Shown in pieces: positions 56,467-64,000 of a stretch of DNA of 64,000 nt. Positions within the stretch are counted from its first letter, which is position 1; each line of letters opens with the position of its first letter. The position numbers were made by a program, and so were the translations under genes. Source of the stretch: Asanoa sp. WMMD1127 (lineage in GTDB: Bacteria > Actinomycetota > Actinomycetes > Mycobacteriales > Micromonosporaceae); NCBI RefSeq assembly GCF_029626225.1, contig NZ_JARUBP010000001.1, positions 1,364,001 to 1,428,000 of the forward strand, written 5' to 3'. Below the pieces are notes generated by a model. It was not told the origin of the DNA and made no database searches. It worked only from the letters and a program-made list of their open reading frames with translations.

Positions 56467-58572
56467 ATGACATCGACGATGGTGGACCCCTCCGGAAAGG
56501 TGGCACAGTCATCTCCACATTGGAGTCGCTTGCGCGTCGGCCAGGTCGTGGTCGCCCAGGCCGCGATGGCGGGCGTGCTCGCCACCCTTGACCGTGGTCC
56601 GCTGCTGCTCGGCACCGCTTGCGCGCTGGGCGCGGTGACGGTCGTGGCGGCTTTGGCCCGTGTACGCGGACGCTGGCTGTTCGTCTGGCTCGGCATCGGC
56701 CTCCGCTATGCGACCCGTCGCCGGCTGCTTCCCGCGCCTTCGGCTGACCGCGGCCTGATGCGTTTCGTCGCGCCCGACGTGGCATTGACCGACGACGGCG
56801 CCTTCGTCGACGCCGACGGTCTGCTCGTGGTGTTCGAGCTGGACGAGCCTGTCGTCGCCTCCGATCCGACCCAGCTGCCTGATCTGGGTGATCTATTGGT
56901 GGGTCACCGGGGGCCGCCGCGCGCGCGGATCGAGCTGCTGATCAGTGCTGAAGGTCAGGGCGCGGTGCCGGCACTACGACGGGTCTTCGTCGTGCTGCGC
57001 GTGAACGGTCCACCCGACTGGTCCGACGGAGACCTGCGTCCAACCTTGACCGGGTTGGCGCGACGCGTGGCCAGGCGGATCGGGCCGCACCATCGGCTCG
57101 ACCGTGAGAGCGCCCTGGCGACGGTGGCCGAGCTGCTTCGTCATGACGGCCGCCACGGGGTCGAGGAACGCTGGTCCTTCGTGGTTATCGGCGGGCTGCG
57201 CCAGGCGATCTATTGGTTGGCCGGGCACGAGTCGCAACACGCATGCGGGGTCGCGGCCCGGCTGCTCACCATCCCTGCCGCTGCGGTCGTTCTGGCCGTC
57301 AGTCACGACAGGCTCGTGGTGCGCCTCGCCTGCGAATCACCGGAGCGGCTCGAACACGCCGACAGGGCGCTTCACCAGTTGGCAGCGGCGGAGCAGCTAC
57401 GGGTGGAGCGACTCGACGGCGAGCATCTCGTGGCGACGACCCAGACTCTTCCTTTCAGTGGCCATTCAGGCTCGCTAGGCCTACCGAGCGGTCCGACAAT
57501 CGGGCTCGGCGGCACTGGGTCGGTGGGGTTCGGGTTCGTGGGTCGTGGATTGGCCAGGCACGGGCCGAGCGGACACGGACCAAGCGGACACGGACCAAGC
57601 GGACACGGACCAAGCGGGCACGGACCAAGCGGGCACGGCGCAGGCGGGCACGGCGCAGGCGGGCACGGCGCAGGCGGGGTCCGATCTGAGCGTCAGGCGG
57701 CTTCATCGTCGCCTTCTGACCGCCGGTCGAGGCCGAGCCCGCGACCCCGCCGGGCTCCGCCCGTGGAGTGGCTGCCGGAGGCGCCCGCACGGCCGCCGAG
57801 TGGGTTGCTCCCGCCCGCAGGGATGGTGCTCGGTCGGGACCGGCACGGATCCTGGGTGGTTGCTAGGGCGTTTCGGCCGGCCGGCACACGGATCCTGGTC
57901 GTTGGGGGGCTCGGGGCTGGGCAGCTGATCGCCCTGCGCGCGCTGGCGTCGGGCGCTCGGATCGACGTGCGCACGCGTCGGTGGGGCGCTTGGAACGAGC
58001 TCGCGCAGGCGATCGCCGCGCCGGTCGACAGCATGAGGGTGATACCCGACGCGGCGCCGGTCCATCGGTGGGTCACGGCCGGTGACCTGCCGAGGGCAGG
58101 GCGGCCTTCGCTCACGATCCTCGACATCGCAGCCGCGAAGGTGAGCACCCCGGCCGCGGTCAGTGCCGTCGGCACCGCGCTGCTCTCTCGGGAAGCGCCT
58201 CGCGCCACGGCGACCCGGCGGCATGTGCTCGAAGTTGGTCGTGAAGACCAGCCGAGCGAAGAACAAGCGGTGGGCGGGGGTGACGACGCCGCGCAGCGGG
58301 CGCGGTGGCAGACCGTGCTCACCTTGCGCGATGACGTGGTGGACGCCGACGCGGCGCTGCTGCGGGAGGCGGACGTGGTGGTGCTTCAGGCGCTACGGCC
58401 GGAGGGGGCGGCGGCCGCGGCGGCGTCGCTCGGGCTGGCGGACGGCTCCACCGGCTGGCTCAGCCAGATGCCCGACGACGTGATCGCGGTCGTCAGTAGC
58501 GGCCGGCTGCAATGGGCGAGGATGGGGGTGACGCCGGCGGAGCGGTTCGCGATGGGGATGCGCACCGAATGA
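56467..58572 (+). CDS. eccE: Type VII secretion protein EccE with extra C-terminal domain
   Basis: 701 residues, longer than the usual EccE (about 400-500). Two membrane helices near the N-terminus (VVVAQAAMAGVLATL; TACALGAVTVVAALAR) lead into the cytoplasmic EccE domain (about 85-330). A repeat of HGPSG/HGAGG (365-404) and a proline/arginine linker follow. The C-terminal 280 residues start DRHGSWVVARAFRPAGTRILVVGG and include a P-loop-like VVGGLGAGQLIAL without Lys, then a Rossmann-like run to the end. ATG 56467 after GGAGGGGAG. Divergent from eccB by 77 bp, so the pair shares a control region. Confidence 0.82.
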   Translation: MTSTMVDPSGKVAQSSPHWSRLRVGQVVVAQAAMAGVLATLDRGPLLLGTACALGAVTVVAALARVRGRWLFVWLGIGLRYATRRRLLPAPSADRGLMRFVAPDVALTDDGAFVDADGLLVVFELDEPVVASDPTQLPDLGDLLVGHRGPPRARIELLISAEGQGAVPALRRVFVVLRVNGPPDWSDGDLRPTLTGLARRVARRIGPHHRLDRESALATVAELLRHDGRHGVEERWSFVVIGGLRQAIYWLAGHESQHACGVAARLLTIPAAAVVLAVSHDRLVVRLACESPERLEHADRALHQLAAAEQLRVERLDGEHLVATTQTLPFSGHSGSLGLPSGPTIGLGGTGSVGFGFVGRGLARHGPSGHGPSGHGPSGHGPSGHGPSGHGAGGHGAGGHGAGGVRSERQAASSSPSDRRSRPSPRPRRAPPVEWLPEAPARPPSGLLPPAGMVLGRDRHGSWVVARAFRPAGTRILVVGGLGAGQLIALRALASGARIDVRTRRWGAWNELAQAIAAPVDSMRVIPDAAPVHRWVTAGDLPRAGRPSLTILDIAAAKVSTPAAVSAVGTALLSREAPRATATRRHVLEVGREDQPSEEQAVGGGDDAAQRARWQTVLTLRDDVVDADAALLREADVVVLQALRPEGAAAAAASLGLADGSTGWLSQMPDDVIAVVSSGRLQWARMGVTPAERFAMGMRTE
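57559..57678 (+). repeat. 15-bp tandem repeat in eccE
   Basis: Eight 15-bp units: five near CACGGACCAAGCGGA (HGPSG) and three near CACGGCGCAGGCGGG (HGAGG). In-frame array between the EccE domain and the C-terminal domain. Confidence 0.92.
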
Positions 58573-58658
58573 CGTCAATGCGTCGCACGCCGTGAGCAGG
58601 GCGGAAAACTCATGGTGAGGGGGCGACTGGCGGCGATCTCCATGGCACTATGCCGCGC

Positions 58659-59045
58659 ATGGGTTTCATGAAAGGCGTTCTTGTCAGGCTGCTCGCCACG
58701 GCGTTCGCGTTCTGGCTGGCGACCCTGATCATTCCCGGCATCACGCTGGACACGGACTCGACCGGTGAGGTGGTGCTTACCGTTCTGCTGGTCGCCGTGA
58801 TCTTCGGTGTGGTCAACGCCGTGCTTCAGCCGATCATCAAGACGCTCGGGTGCGGGCTCTACATCCTGACGCTCGGCTTGATCGCCATCGTGGTGAACGC
58901 GCTGCTCTTCCTGTTGACCGGCTGGATCGCCGAGCAGGTGGACCTGCCGTTCGACGTCGAGAACTTCTGGCCCGCCGCCGTGCTCGGCGCGCTGTTCGTG
59001 AGCCTCGTCACCTGGGTGCTCGGCTTGATCTTCGACCGCGACTGA
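58659..59045 (+). CDS. Phage-holin-family (PF04020) membrane protein
   Basis: 128 residues with four membrane helices: VRLLATAFAFWLATLIIPGI, VVLTVLLVAVIFGVVNAVL, LYILTLGLIAIVVNALLFLL and VLGALFVSLVTWVLGLIFDRD. This is the DUF360/Mycobacterial 4-TM (YvlD-type) family; despite its holin-like name it is a chromosomal protein of unknown role. ATG 58659 (GFMKGVL) is chosen; ATG 58650 adds three residues. An 11-bp-stem hairpin follows. Confidence 0.88.
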   Translation: MGFMKGVLVRLLATAFAFWLATLIIPGITLDTDSTGEVVLTVLLVAVIFGVVNAVLQPIIKTLGCGLYILTLGLIAIVVNALLFLLTGWIAEQVDLPFDVENFWPAAVLGALFVSLVTWVLGLIFDRD

Positions 59046-59101
59046 ACCACCGCGCAAAAGCAGTGAAAGCGGTCCCTGGCGGGGCCGCAGGCACGACATT
59101 G

Positions 59102-59128
59102 GCCCGCGACCGCAGATCGGTCGCGGGC
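59102..59128 (+). terminator. Hairpin between the holin-like and GNAT genes
   Basis: GCCCGCGACCG (59102-59112) and CGGTCGCGGGC (59118-59128) form a perfect 11-bp stem over CAGAT. It has no T-run and ends 13 bp before the annotated GNAT start. Confidence 0.7.
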
Positions 59129-59141
59129 TAACGTCGGCTGC

Positions 59142-59672
59142 GTGGATACGACCACACGGGACGCCGCGCGCCCGACCACCGAACAGGGCAACCGCACCGA
59201 CCCGGAAGCCACCCACAATGCCGCCGTGGCCAACACCGCGGGTGAGCAGACCCGGGACGGCTACCAGCTCTCGAGCGACCCCAAGCGGATCGACGTCGAC
59301 CGGGTCTATGCCTGGCTGTCGACCGACAGCTACTGGGCCGCCAACCGCCCCCGGGACATCGTCGAGCGCTCCCTCGCCAACTCCCTCGTCCTGGGCATCT
59401 ACCGCGACGACAACCAGGTCGCCTTCGCGCGCATCGTCACCGACCACGCCACCTTCGGCTGGCTCTGCGACGTCTACGTCGACCGCGACGAACGCGGCCA
59501 CGGCCTCGGCACCTGGCTCGCCGAGGCCGCCCGCGACCTCCTCGAAGAGTCCGGCGTCCTGCGGATCATCCTCGCCACCTTGGACGCACACGGCGTCTAC
59601 GAGAAGGCGGGCTTCGTCCCCGTCGCCAGGCCGGACCGCTGGATGGAGATCGACCGGCGGAACACCCCATGA
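59142..59672 (+). CDS. GNAT-family N-acetyltransferase
   Basis: 176 residues with GNAT motifs: CDVYVDRDERGHGLGTWLAE (acetyl-CoA pyrophosphate loop RGHGLG), strand LRIILATLDAHGVYEKAGF and the C-terminal VPVARPDRWMEI. The substrate is unreadable. The first 30 residues are disordered; a GTG at 59226 may be the true start, which would also leave more room after the hairpin at 59102-59128. The stop overlaps the rarD start (ATGA). Confidence 0.88.
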   Translation: MDTTTRDAARPTTEQGNRTDPEATHNAAVANTAGEQTRDGYQLSSDPKRIDVDRVYAWLSTDSYWAANRPRDIVERSLANSLVLGIYRDDNQVAFARIVTDHATFGWLCDVYVDRDERGHGLGTWLAEAARDLLEESGVLRIILATLDAHGVYEKAGFVPVARPDRWMEIDRRNTP

Positions 59673-60583
59673 CGGATCTGCGCAAGGGCTACCTGTTCGG
59701 CCTGGGCGCGTACCTCCTGTGGGGGTTCATGCCCGTCTACATCAAACAACTGAAACAGGCCGGCTCCATCGAGATCCTCGCCCACCGCGTCGTCTGGTCC
59801 GTCGTCCTGGTCGCCCTGCTCCTGCTCGCGATGCGCCGCACCAAGCAGGTCAAGGCCCTCCTCCAACGCCCCAAAGCGCTGGCCGCCATCGCGTTCGCCG
59901 CGACTCTCTTGGCGATCAACTGGTGGATGTACATCTACGGCGTCAACAGCGACCGCGTCGTCGAGACGGCTCTCGGCTACTTCATCAACCCGCTGGTCAC
60001 CGTGGTCCTCGGCGTGACGGTGCTCAGCGAGCGACTGCGCCCGCTGCAGTGGGTCGCCGTCGGCATCGGCGCCGCCGCCGTCGCGGTGCTGACCATCGAC
60101 TACGGCCGCCTGCCCTACATCGCGCTGACGCTGGCGGTCAGCTTCGGCGGGTACGGCCTCGTGAAGAAGCGCCTGCGGCTCGGTGCGGCCGAGGGGCTGC
60201 TGGTCGAGTCCGGCGTGCTGGCGATCCCGTGCCTCGCCTACCTAATCTGGCTGACCAGCACCCCGGACAGCACGTTCGGCGACGAGCCGCACACCACCGT
60301 CCTGCTGGTGCTGGCCGGCGCCGTCACCGCCGTACCGCTGCTGTTCTTCGCCGGCGCCGCCAACCGGATCCCGCTGACGGCGCTCGGCATCCTGCAATAT
60401 CTAACGCCGATCATGCAGCTCGCCCTCGGCGTCTTCCTCTATCACGAACCCATGCCACCGGCCCGGCTCGCCGGCTTCGCGCTGGTCTGGCTGGCGCTGA
60501 TCGTCTTCACCGCCGACGGCCTCCGCTCCGCCCGCCGCACGGCGAAAGCCACGCAACAAGCACGGGAACTGGCCAGAACCTAG
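59669..60583 (+). CDS. rarD: RarD-type EamA transporter
   Basis: 304 residues, ten membrane helices in two EamA halves. Start TDLRKGYLFGLGAYLLWGFMPVYIK; AINWWMYIYGVNSDRVVETALGYFINP (in parts) is the RarD hallmark; the second half contains LGILQYLTPIMQLALGVFLYHE. The family exports drugs/metabolites (E. coli RarD was named from chloramphenicol resistance), though the natural substrate is unknown. It overlaps the acetyltransferase gene by 4 bp, so the two may act on the same compound. Confidence 0.92.
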   Translation: MTDLRKGYLFGLGAYLLWGFMPVYIKQLKQAGSIEILAHRVVWSVVLVALLLLAMRRTKQVKALLQRPKALAAIAFAATLLAINWWMYIYGVNSDRVVETALGYFINPLVTVVLGVTVLSERLRPLQWVAVGIGAAAVAVLTIDYGRLPYIALTLAVSFGGYGLVKKRLRLGAAEGLLVESGVLAIPCLAYLIWLTSTPDSTFGDEPHTTVLLVLAGAVTAVPLLFFAGAANRIPLTALGILQYLTPIMQLALGVFLYHEPMPPARLAGFALVWLALIVFTADGLRSARRTAKATQQARELART

Positions 60584-60593
60584 GGCACAGAAC

Positions 60594-61319
60594 CTAGGGC
60601 ACGTCGTACGCCAGCAGCGGCGTCCCGTCGTACCGCGTCAGCTCCAACCGCACCAGCTCGCGCCCGGTGAACCGCGTCGCCCCGTTGAGCGAAACCGTCT
60701 CCCCCGCGCCGGCCATCCACGAGCCGACCTGTTCCTTGGCCCCGTCGGCACCGTGCGCGACCAGGCGGAACGTCCACGACTTGGTGCGGTCGCCACCGGA
60801 CTTGTAGGTGCACCGCATGCTGATCTCGGTGCCCCAGTTGGTCCCGTGCATCCCGACCTCGGCGGTCACCGGCACCTGCCCGTCGACCGGCTGCATCGAC
60901 ACCAGCGTGTCCGCGGACTGCCCGCCCCGCCCGGCGACCTGCCCGGCCCCCGACCGACCACCGAACCAGCCCGCGTCGTAGCCGGACACCCCGACCCCGA
61001 CGACGGCCGCCAGCGCGGCGGCCACGAGCGCGGCGCCCGCGTACCGCCGGCGCCGCACCCGGCGGACCCGGCGGCGCTCGGCGCCCACGGCGGTGAGCAG
61101 CGCCGGCATGCGGTCCGGCGGCGGCCCCGTCACCGACAGGTCGAGCGCGTCGGGGTCGGCCAGCCGCCCGAGCAGCCCGGGCAGCACGGCGATCTCCGCG
61201 ACCGCCTCGCGGCAGGACGGGCAACCACCCAGGTGCCGTTCGTACTCGGCGCGCTCACTGGGCGACAGGGCCCCGAGAACGTATGCGCCGTCGTCGAGCG
61301 CGTGCGGGCAGTGCGTCAC
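60594..61319 (-). CDS. Zinc-finger anti-sigma factor
   Basis: 241 residues. The N-terminal ZAS domain has CPHALDDGAYVLGALSPSE and HLGGCPSC (H-x3-C-x2-C), the zinc anti-sigma signature. A single membrane helix (YAGAALVAAALAAVVGVGV) follows, with an outer beta-rich domain of about 115 residues (WGTEISMRCTYKSGG). It holds the ECF sigma factor at the membrane until a signal releases it. GTG 61319 overlaps the sigma gene stop (GTGA). Confidence 0.92.
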   Translation of the reverse strand: MTHCPHALDDGAYVLGALSPSERAEYERHLGGCPSCREAVAEIAVLPGLLGRLADPDALDLSVTGPPPDRMPALLTAVGAERRRVRRVRRRRYAGAALVAAALAAVVGVGVSGYDAGWFGGRSGAGQVAGRGGQSADTLVSMQPVDGQVPVTAEVGMHGTNWGTEISMRCTYKSGGDRTKSWTFRLVAHGADGAKEQVGSWMAGAGETVSLNGATRFTGRELVRLELTRYDGTPLLAYDVP

Positions 61320-61831
61320 TGGGTCACCCCCATCTCTTCCAGTACGAGCCGCAGCGAGCGCAGCGCGTAGTGCGTGCGCGACTTGACCGTGCCCGGTGGC
61401 ACGCCCAGCCGGGCGGCCGCCTCGGCGACGGATCGCCCTTGGTAGAAGCATTCGACGAGGACGTCGCGATGGGCGGGCGACAACCGGCCCAGCGCCTCGG
61501 CGACGGTCCACGCCTCGACCGCCCGGTCGGCCTCGTCGACCTCGGGCGGCGGCTCGGGCAGGTCGTCAGTCACCACCTCGCCGACCCGCGACGTGCGCCG
61601 GCGCCACGCGTCGATGGCGAGGTGTCGGGCGGTCGTGAACAGCCACGCCCGCACGGAGCCGCGTTCGGGGTCGAGCGCCTCGGGATGGCGCCAGGCCCGC
61701 AGCAGCGTTTCCTGCACCAGGTCTTCGGCCCGCTGCCGGTCGCCGCTCACGAGCCGCAGCGCGTGCGCGAAGAGCGCGTCGCCGTGCTCGTCGTTGAGCG
61801 CGCGCAACAGCTCAGCGTCGTCGTCGGCCAA
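61316..61831 (-). CDS. ECF sigma factor (SigK/SigL-like)
   Basis: 171 residues. Region 2: DALFAHALRLVSGDRQRAEDLVQETLLRAWRH with the -10-binding LVQETLLRAWR. Region 4: LGRLSPAHRDVLVECFYQGRSVAEAAARLGVPPGTVKSR. A TTG at 61831 is chosen because GGGGAGG lies 7 bp before it and the earlier in-frame codons run through the ribosome site. It guides RNA polymerase to a stress or envelope regulon; likely paired with the downstream anti-sigma. Confidence 0.92.
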   Translation of the reverse strand: MADDDAELLRALNDEHGDALFAHALRLVSGDRQRAEDLVQETLLRAWRHPEALDPERGSVRAWLFTTARHLAIDAWRRRTSRVGEVVTDDLPEPPPEVDEADRAVEAWTVAEALGRLSPAHRDVLVECFYQGRSVAEAAARLGVPPGTVKSRTHYALRSLRLVLEEMGVTQ

Positions 61832-61876
61832 GCTCCGGCCTCCCCTGGTCTGGTGGTCGACCAACCGTCAACCAAC

Positions 61877-61892
61877 CCTGTGCACGCACAGG
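61877..61892. promoter_or_regulatory. Palindrome upstream of the ECF sigma gene
   Basis: CCTGTGC (61877-61883) and GCACAGG (61886-61892) are exact inverted repeats around AC. TCAACCAACC-like tracts lie between it and the gene. It sits in the 74 bp between sigma and the iclR-family stop. Confidence 0.5.
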
Positions 61893-61905
61893 TGACGGGA
61901 GCGGT

Positions 61906-62706
61906 TCAGCCGTTTCCGTTGTCGGGTGCGCCCAGTGCGTCGGAGACCGTCCGCGCCACCGCGAGCAGCTTCGCCCGCACCACGCGAGCCGAGGTCATCA
62001 TCTCTGCCGCCGGCAACGCGCAGGCAAGCACCACCCGGCGTTCCATGTCGCGGTCGGGCGAGACGATGACGGCCGCGCAGGCGACGCCGGGTCGGTATTG
62101 GCCCATCTCGAGGTGCATGCCCCGCCGCTCGCCGGCGGCCAGGTCGCTCTCGAACGCCTCGGTCGTCGTCAGCGTCTGCGGGGTGAACGGCCGCATGCCG
62201 TATTCCCGGAGGTAGCGGAACCGCTGATCGGGCGTCAGCGTGGCCAGCAGGGCCTTGCCGAGCGCCGTCGCGTGCGCGCCCTCGTCGAAGCCGGGAACCA
62301 TCTCCTCCAGGTACGGTGACCGCGGGCCCTCCGCTGCCGCGGTGATCGCAACCTGGCCGCCGACGAAGCGGCCGAGATAGTGGCTGTAGCCGCTGTCGAC
62401 GGCCGCCTTGCGCAGCGCATCACCGACCGCGGGTGGGCCCCGGAACGCCGCGACGAGCTCGCGATAGCGGTCGGCGACTTCGAGCCCCACGATGTAGGTG
62501 CCGTCCTCCCGGCGGATGACGTAGCCCTCGTAGGCCAGCGTCCGCACGAGGTGATAGGTCGTCGCGACGGTCAGCTCGCAGCGCCGGGCGACCTGTTTGA
62601 CGGTGAGTCCCTTCGGGGCCCGACCCACTGCCTCCAGCACGCGTAGGGCGCGGGACACACTGCGGATCAGATCCGATGGTTCTGCCAGAGGGTCGCGCAC
62701 ACCCAC
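61906..62706 (-). CDS. IclR-family regulator
   Basis: 266 residues. N-terminal winged helix (SVSRALRVLEAV; VKQVARRCELTVATTYHLVRTLAYEGYV) and the C-terminal effector domain with GFDEGAHATALGKALLA and YRPGVACAAVIV. It usually responds to a small organic acid and represses or activates a catabolic operon; no catabolic genes are adjacent. GTG 62706 or GTG 62700. A palindrome about 60 bp upstream is a likely own operator. Confidence 0.92.
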   Translation of the reverse strand: MGVRDPLAEPSDLIRSVSRALRVLEAVGRAPKGLTVKQVARRCELTVATTYHLVRTLAYEGYVIRREDGTYIVGLEVADRYRELVAAFRGPPAVGDALRKAAVDSGYSHYLGRFVGGQVAITAAAEGPRSPYLEEMVPGFDEGAHATALGKALLATLTPDQRFRYLREYGMRPFTPQTLTTTEAFESDLAAGERRGMHLEMGQYRPGVACAAVIVSPDRDMERRVVLACALPAAEMMTSARVVRAKLLAVARTVSDALGAPDNGNG

Positions 62707-62767
62707 CTCCGCGGGCCGGGGCTTACACCATATGAAAAAGCTCCCGTCCGCGAAATGCCTGTTGGTA

Positions 62768-62789
62768 TCGAGAACGCCAAATTTCTCGA
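62768..62789. promoter_or_regulatory. Candidate IclR operator
   Basis: TCGAGAA (62768-62774) and TTCTCGA (62783-62789) are exact inverted repeats with 8 AT-rich bases between. It lies 62 bp before the iclR start in an AT-rich patch, the usual place for an autoregulatory site. Confidence 0.55.
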
Positions 62790-62859
62790 CACGGAGCGTC
62801 GATGCGCCCGATACGCGGAGTTCATCCGCCCGCGAGTGTCGGCGACTTGACGAAGACGA

Positions 62860-63879
62860 TCAGCCGGTGCGGTCGGCGATGAAGTCGCACAGGGACTCGA
62901 GCGCCGCCCGGGTGGCGTTGTCGGGCAGCGGCGCCAGCCGTTCCCGCGCCTCCTCGGCGTAGCTGCGCACCGTCTCCCGGGCCTGCTTCATCGCGACCGA
63001 CTCGCGCAGCAGGCAGAGCGCCTCGGCGTGCAGGGCGTCGTCGGTCACCGGGCCGGCGGCCAGGATCTCGCGGAGCCGGGTCGCGGCGGCGTCGCTGTCC
63101 TCGGAGGCGAGCGCGTAGAGCACCGGCAGGGTCGGCACGCCCTCGCGGAGGTCGGTGCCGGGCGTCTTGCCGCTCTGCTCCGACTCGGACGCGATGTCGA
63201 GCAGGTCGTCGGAGAGCTGGAACGCGATGCCCATCTTCTCGCCGTAGCGGGCCAGCGCCTCGATCTGCTCCGGCGAGGCGCCGCCGAACATGCCGCCGAA
63301 CCGGGCGGACGTGGCGATCAGCGAGCCGGTCTTCTCGGCCAGCACGTGCAGGTAGTGGTCGACCGGGTCCACACCGGACCGCGGGCCGACCGTCTCGGCG
63401 ATCTGGCCGTGCACGAGCCGGGCGAACGTGCGGGCCTGCAGCCGCACCGCGTCGGTGCCGAGGTCGGCGGCGATGTCGGCCGCCCGGGCGAACAGGTAGT
63501 CGCCGACCAGGATGGCCACCGAGTTGGTCCAGCGCGAGTTGGCGCTGCGGACCCCGCGCCGCACGGGCGCCTCGTCCATCACGTCGTCGTGGTAGAGCGT
63601 CGCGAGGTGGGTCAGCTCCATCACCACCGCGGCCGGCACCACCATCGGGGCCGTCGGGTCGCCGAACTGGGCGCCGAGCGCGACCAGCAACGGCCGGAAC
63701 CGCTTCCCGCCCGCCTCGACGAGATGCCGCGCCGCTTCCGTGACCATCGGGTCGGCACTCGTCACGCAACTGCGCAACTCGTCTTCGACCGCGGCCAGGA
63801 CCGCACGCGCCGACGCCTCGACCTCTGGATCGACGAAGTCGAGCCCGATCGAGGTCAGCTCCTCAGCCCCCCTCACCAC
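62860..63879 (-). CDS. Polyprenyl diphosphate synthase (menaquinone side-chain type)
   Basis: 339 residues of the trans-isoprenyl synthase family. First Asp-rich motif in LYHDDVMDEAPVRRG, second in QLSDDLLDIASES; basic FRPLL and GGKRF segments bind diphosphates. It extends allylic diphosphates with IPP; its length and sequence fit the long-chain heptaprenyl/nonaprenyl type used for menaquinone (GrcC/HepT-like), but chain length is not directly readable. GTG 63879 is chosen, with GTG 63876 equal; the earlier frame is non-conserved. No terminator T-run downstream. Confidence 0.9.
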   Translation of the reverse strand: MVRGAEELTSIGLDFVDPEVEASARAVLAAVEDELRSCVTSADPMVTEAARHLVEAGGKRFRPLLVALGAQFGDPTAPMVVPAAVVMELTHLATLYHDDVMDEAPVRRGVRSANSRWTNSVAILVGDYLFARAADIAADLGTDAVRLQARTFARLVHGQIAETVGPRSGVDPVDHYLHVLAEKTGSLIATSARFGGMFGGASPEQIEALARYGEKMGIAFQLSDDLLDIASESEQSGKTPGTDLREGVPTLPVLYALASEDSDAAATRLREILAAGPVTDDALHAEALCLLRESVAMKQARETVRSYAEEARERLAPLPDNATRAALESLCDFIADRTG

Positions 63880-64000
63880 GTAACCCACGATGCCACACCG
63901 CGAAATCGACTCAGCGTGGGGATAGGCACCGCCACCACCGCAAATGCCGGAAAGGGGGCCGCGAAAGCGACCCCCGACCGGCAAACTCCCCAATTTCGGG
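63880..64000. other. Right edge, leader of the polyprenyl synthase
   Basis: The last 121 bases contain the upstream region of the polyprenyl synthase gene on the minus strand. GCATTTGCGGTGGTG-like and TCGCGGTGTGGCATCG tracts are present but I cannot assign promoter elements. A short GCCGCGAAAGCGAC-type inverted stretch near 63958-63980 may be a terminator of the next gene outside the window. Confidence 0.3.

Noticed and set aside
57213-57689. Alternative frames through the eccE repeat
   Set aside because: Open only because the 15-bp repeat has no stops in other frames.

Overview
The window is very GC-rich DNA with GTG, TTG and ATG starts and dense GTGA/ATGA stop-start overlaps. It is almost certainly an actinobacterial chromosome, and most likely from the Micromonosporaceae: the dTMP kinase is fused to an MFS transporter, as in that family, and the backbone matches the topA-bldG-tad-acs region of Streptomyces (SCO354x-356x) and holB-topA-tad-acs of Mycobacterium tuberculosis (Rv3644c-Rv3667). 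These synteny statements come from memory, not from a search.

Layout. 1-5066: a small membrane protein, a 500-bp non-coding stretch with a large palindrome, a SufR-like regulator divergent from folE plus a flavin-dependent ferredoxin-reductase-type gene, and a leftward trio of YbaB, an ESX-like small protein and an unknown protein. 5166-13932: holB, the MFS-dTMP kinase fusion, a PLP amino-acid deaminase/aldolase, a TetR regulator divergent from an aldonolactone oxidase, a PP2C phosphatase and a short AAA-LuxR regulator. 14049-25051: a secreted M14 carboxypeptidase, DUF1801, GNAT, topA, a hypothetical gene, a lipoprotein and the H+-pyrophosphatase hppA. 25252-30086: a bldG-type anti-sigma antagonist with its partner kinase-fold protein, then a DEAD/DEAH helicase whose repetitive C-terminal tail has been split by a 922-bp IS5-family element. 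30126-38663: a Rieske oxygenase, a seven-gene leftward tad (Flp pilus) locus, a 6C small RNA, a HAD phosphatase and a degenerate Fic-like protein. 38880-48578: acs, a secreted M6 protease, a lipoprotein, an HTH regulator, a Tat-exported vanadium-haloperoxidase/PAP2 protein, a C45 acyltransferase-like protein and an EphE-like hydrolase without its nucleophile.

48591-58572 is the most unusual region, a type VII secretion (ESX) island. It holds a 1619-residue protein with two SseB domains, long disordered repeats and an uncharacterised C-terminal domain, a small gene overlapping its stop, two WXG100 proteins, EccB, and a divergent EccE with a glycine-histidine repeat and an extra C-terminal domain. 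EccC, EccD and the mycosin are not here. 58659-63879 holds a holin-like membrane protein, GNAT, RarD, an ECF sigma/anti-sigma pair, an IclR regulator and a polyprenyl diphosphate synthase.

How the genes work together: many pairs are regulator plus target with a visible palindrome between them (folE, aldonolactone oxidase, LuxR/M14, ECF sigma, iclR). bldG, the tad locus, the 6C RNA and the HAD gene form the conserved differentiation/septation neighbourhood of actinomycetes. No tRNA, rRNA, CRISPR array or prophage was seen.
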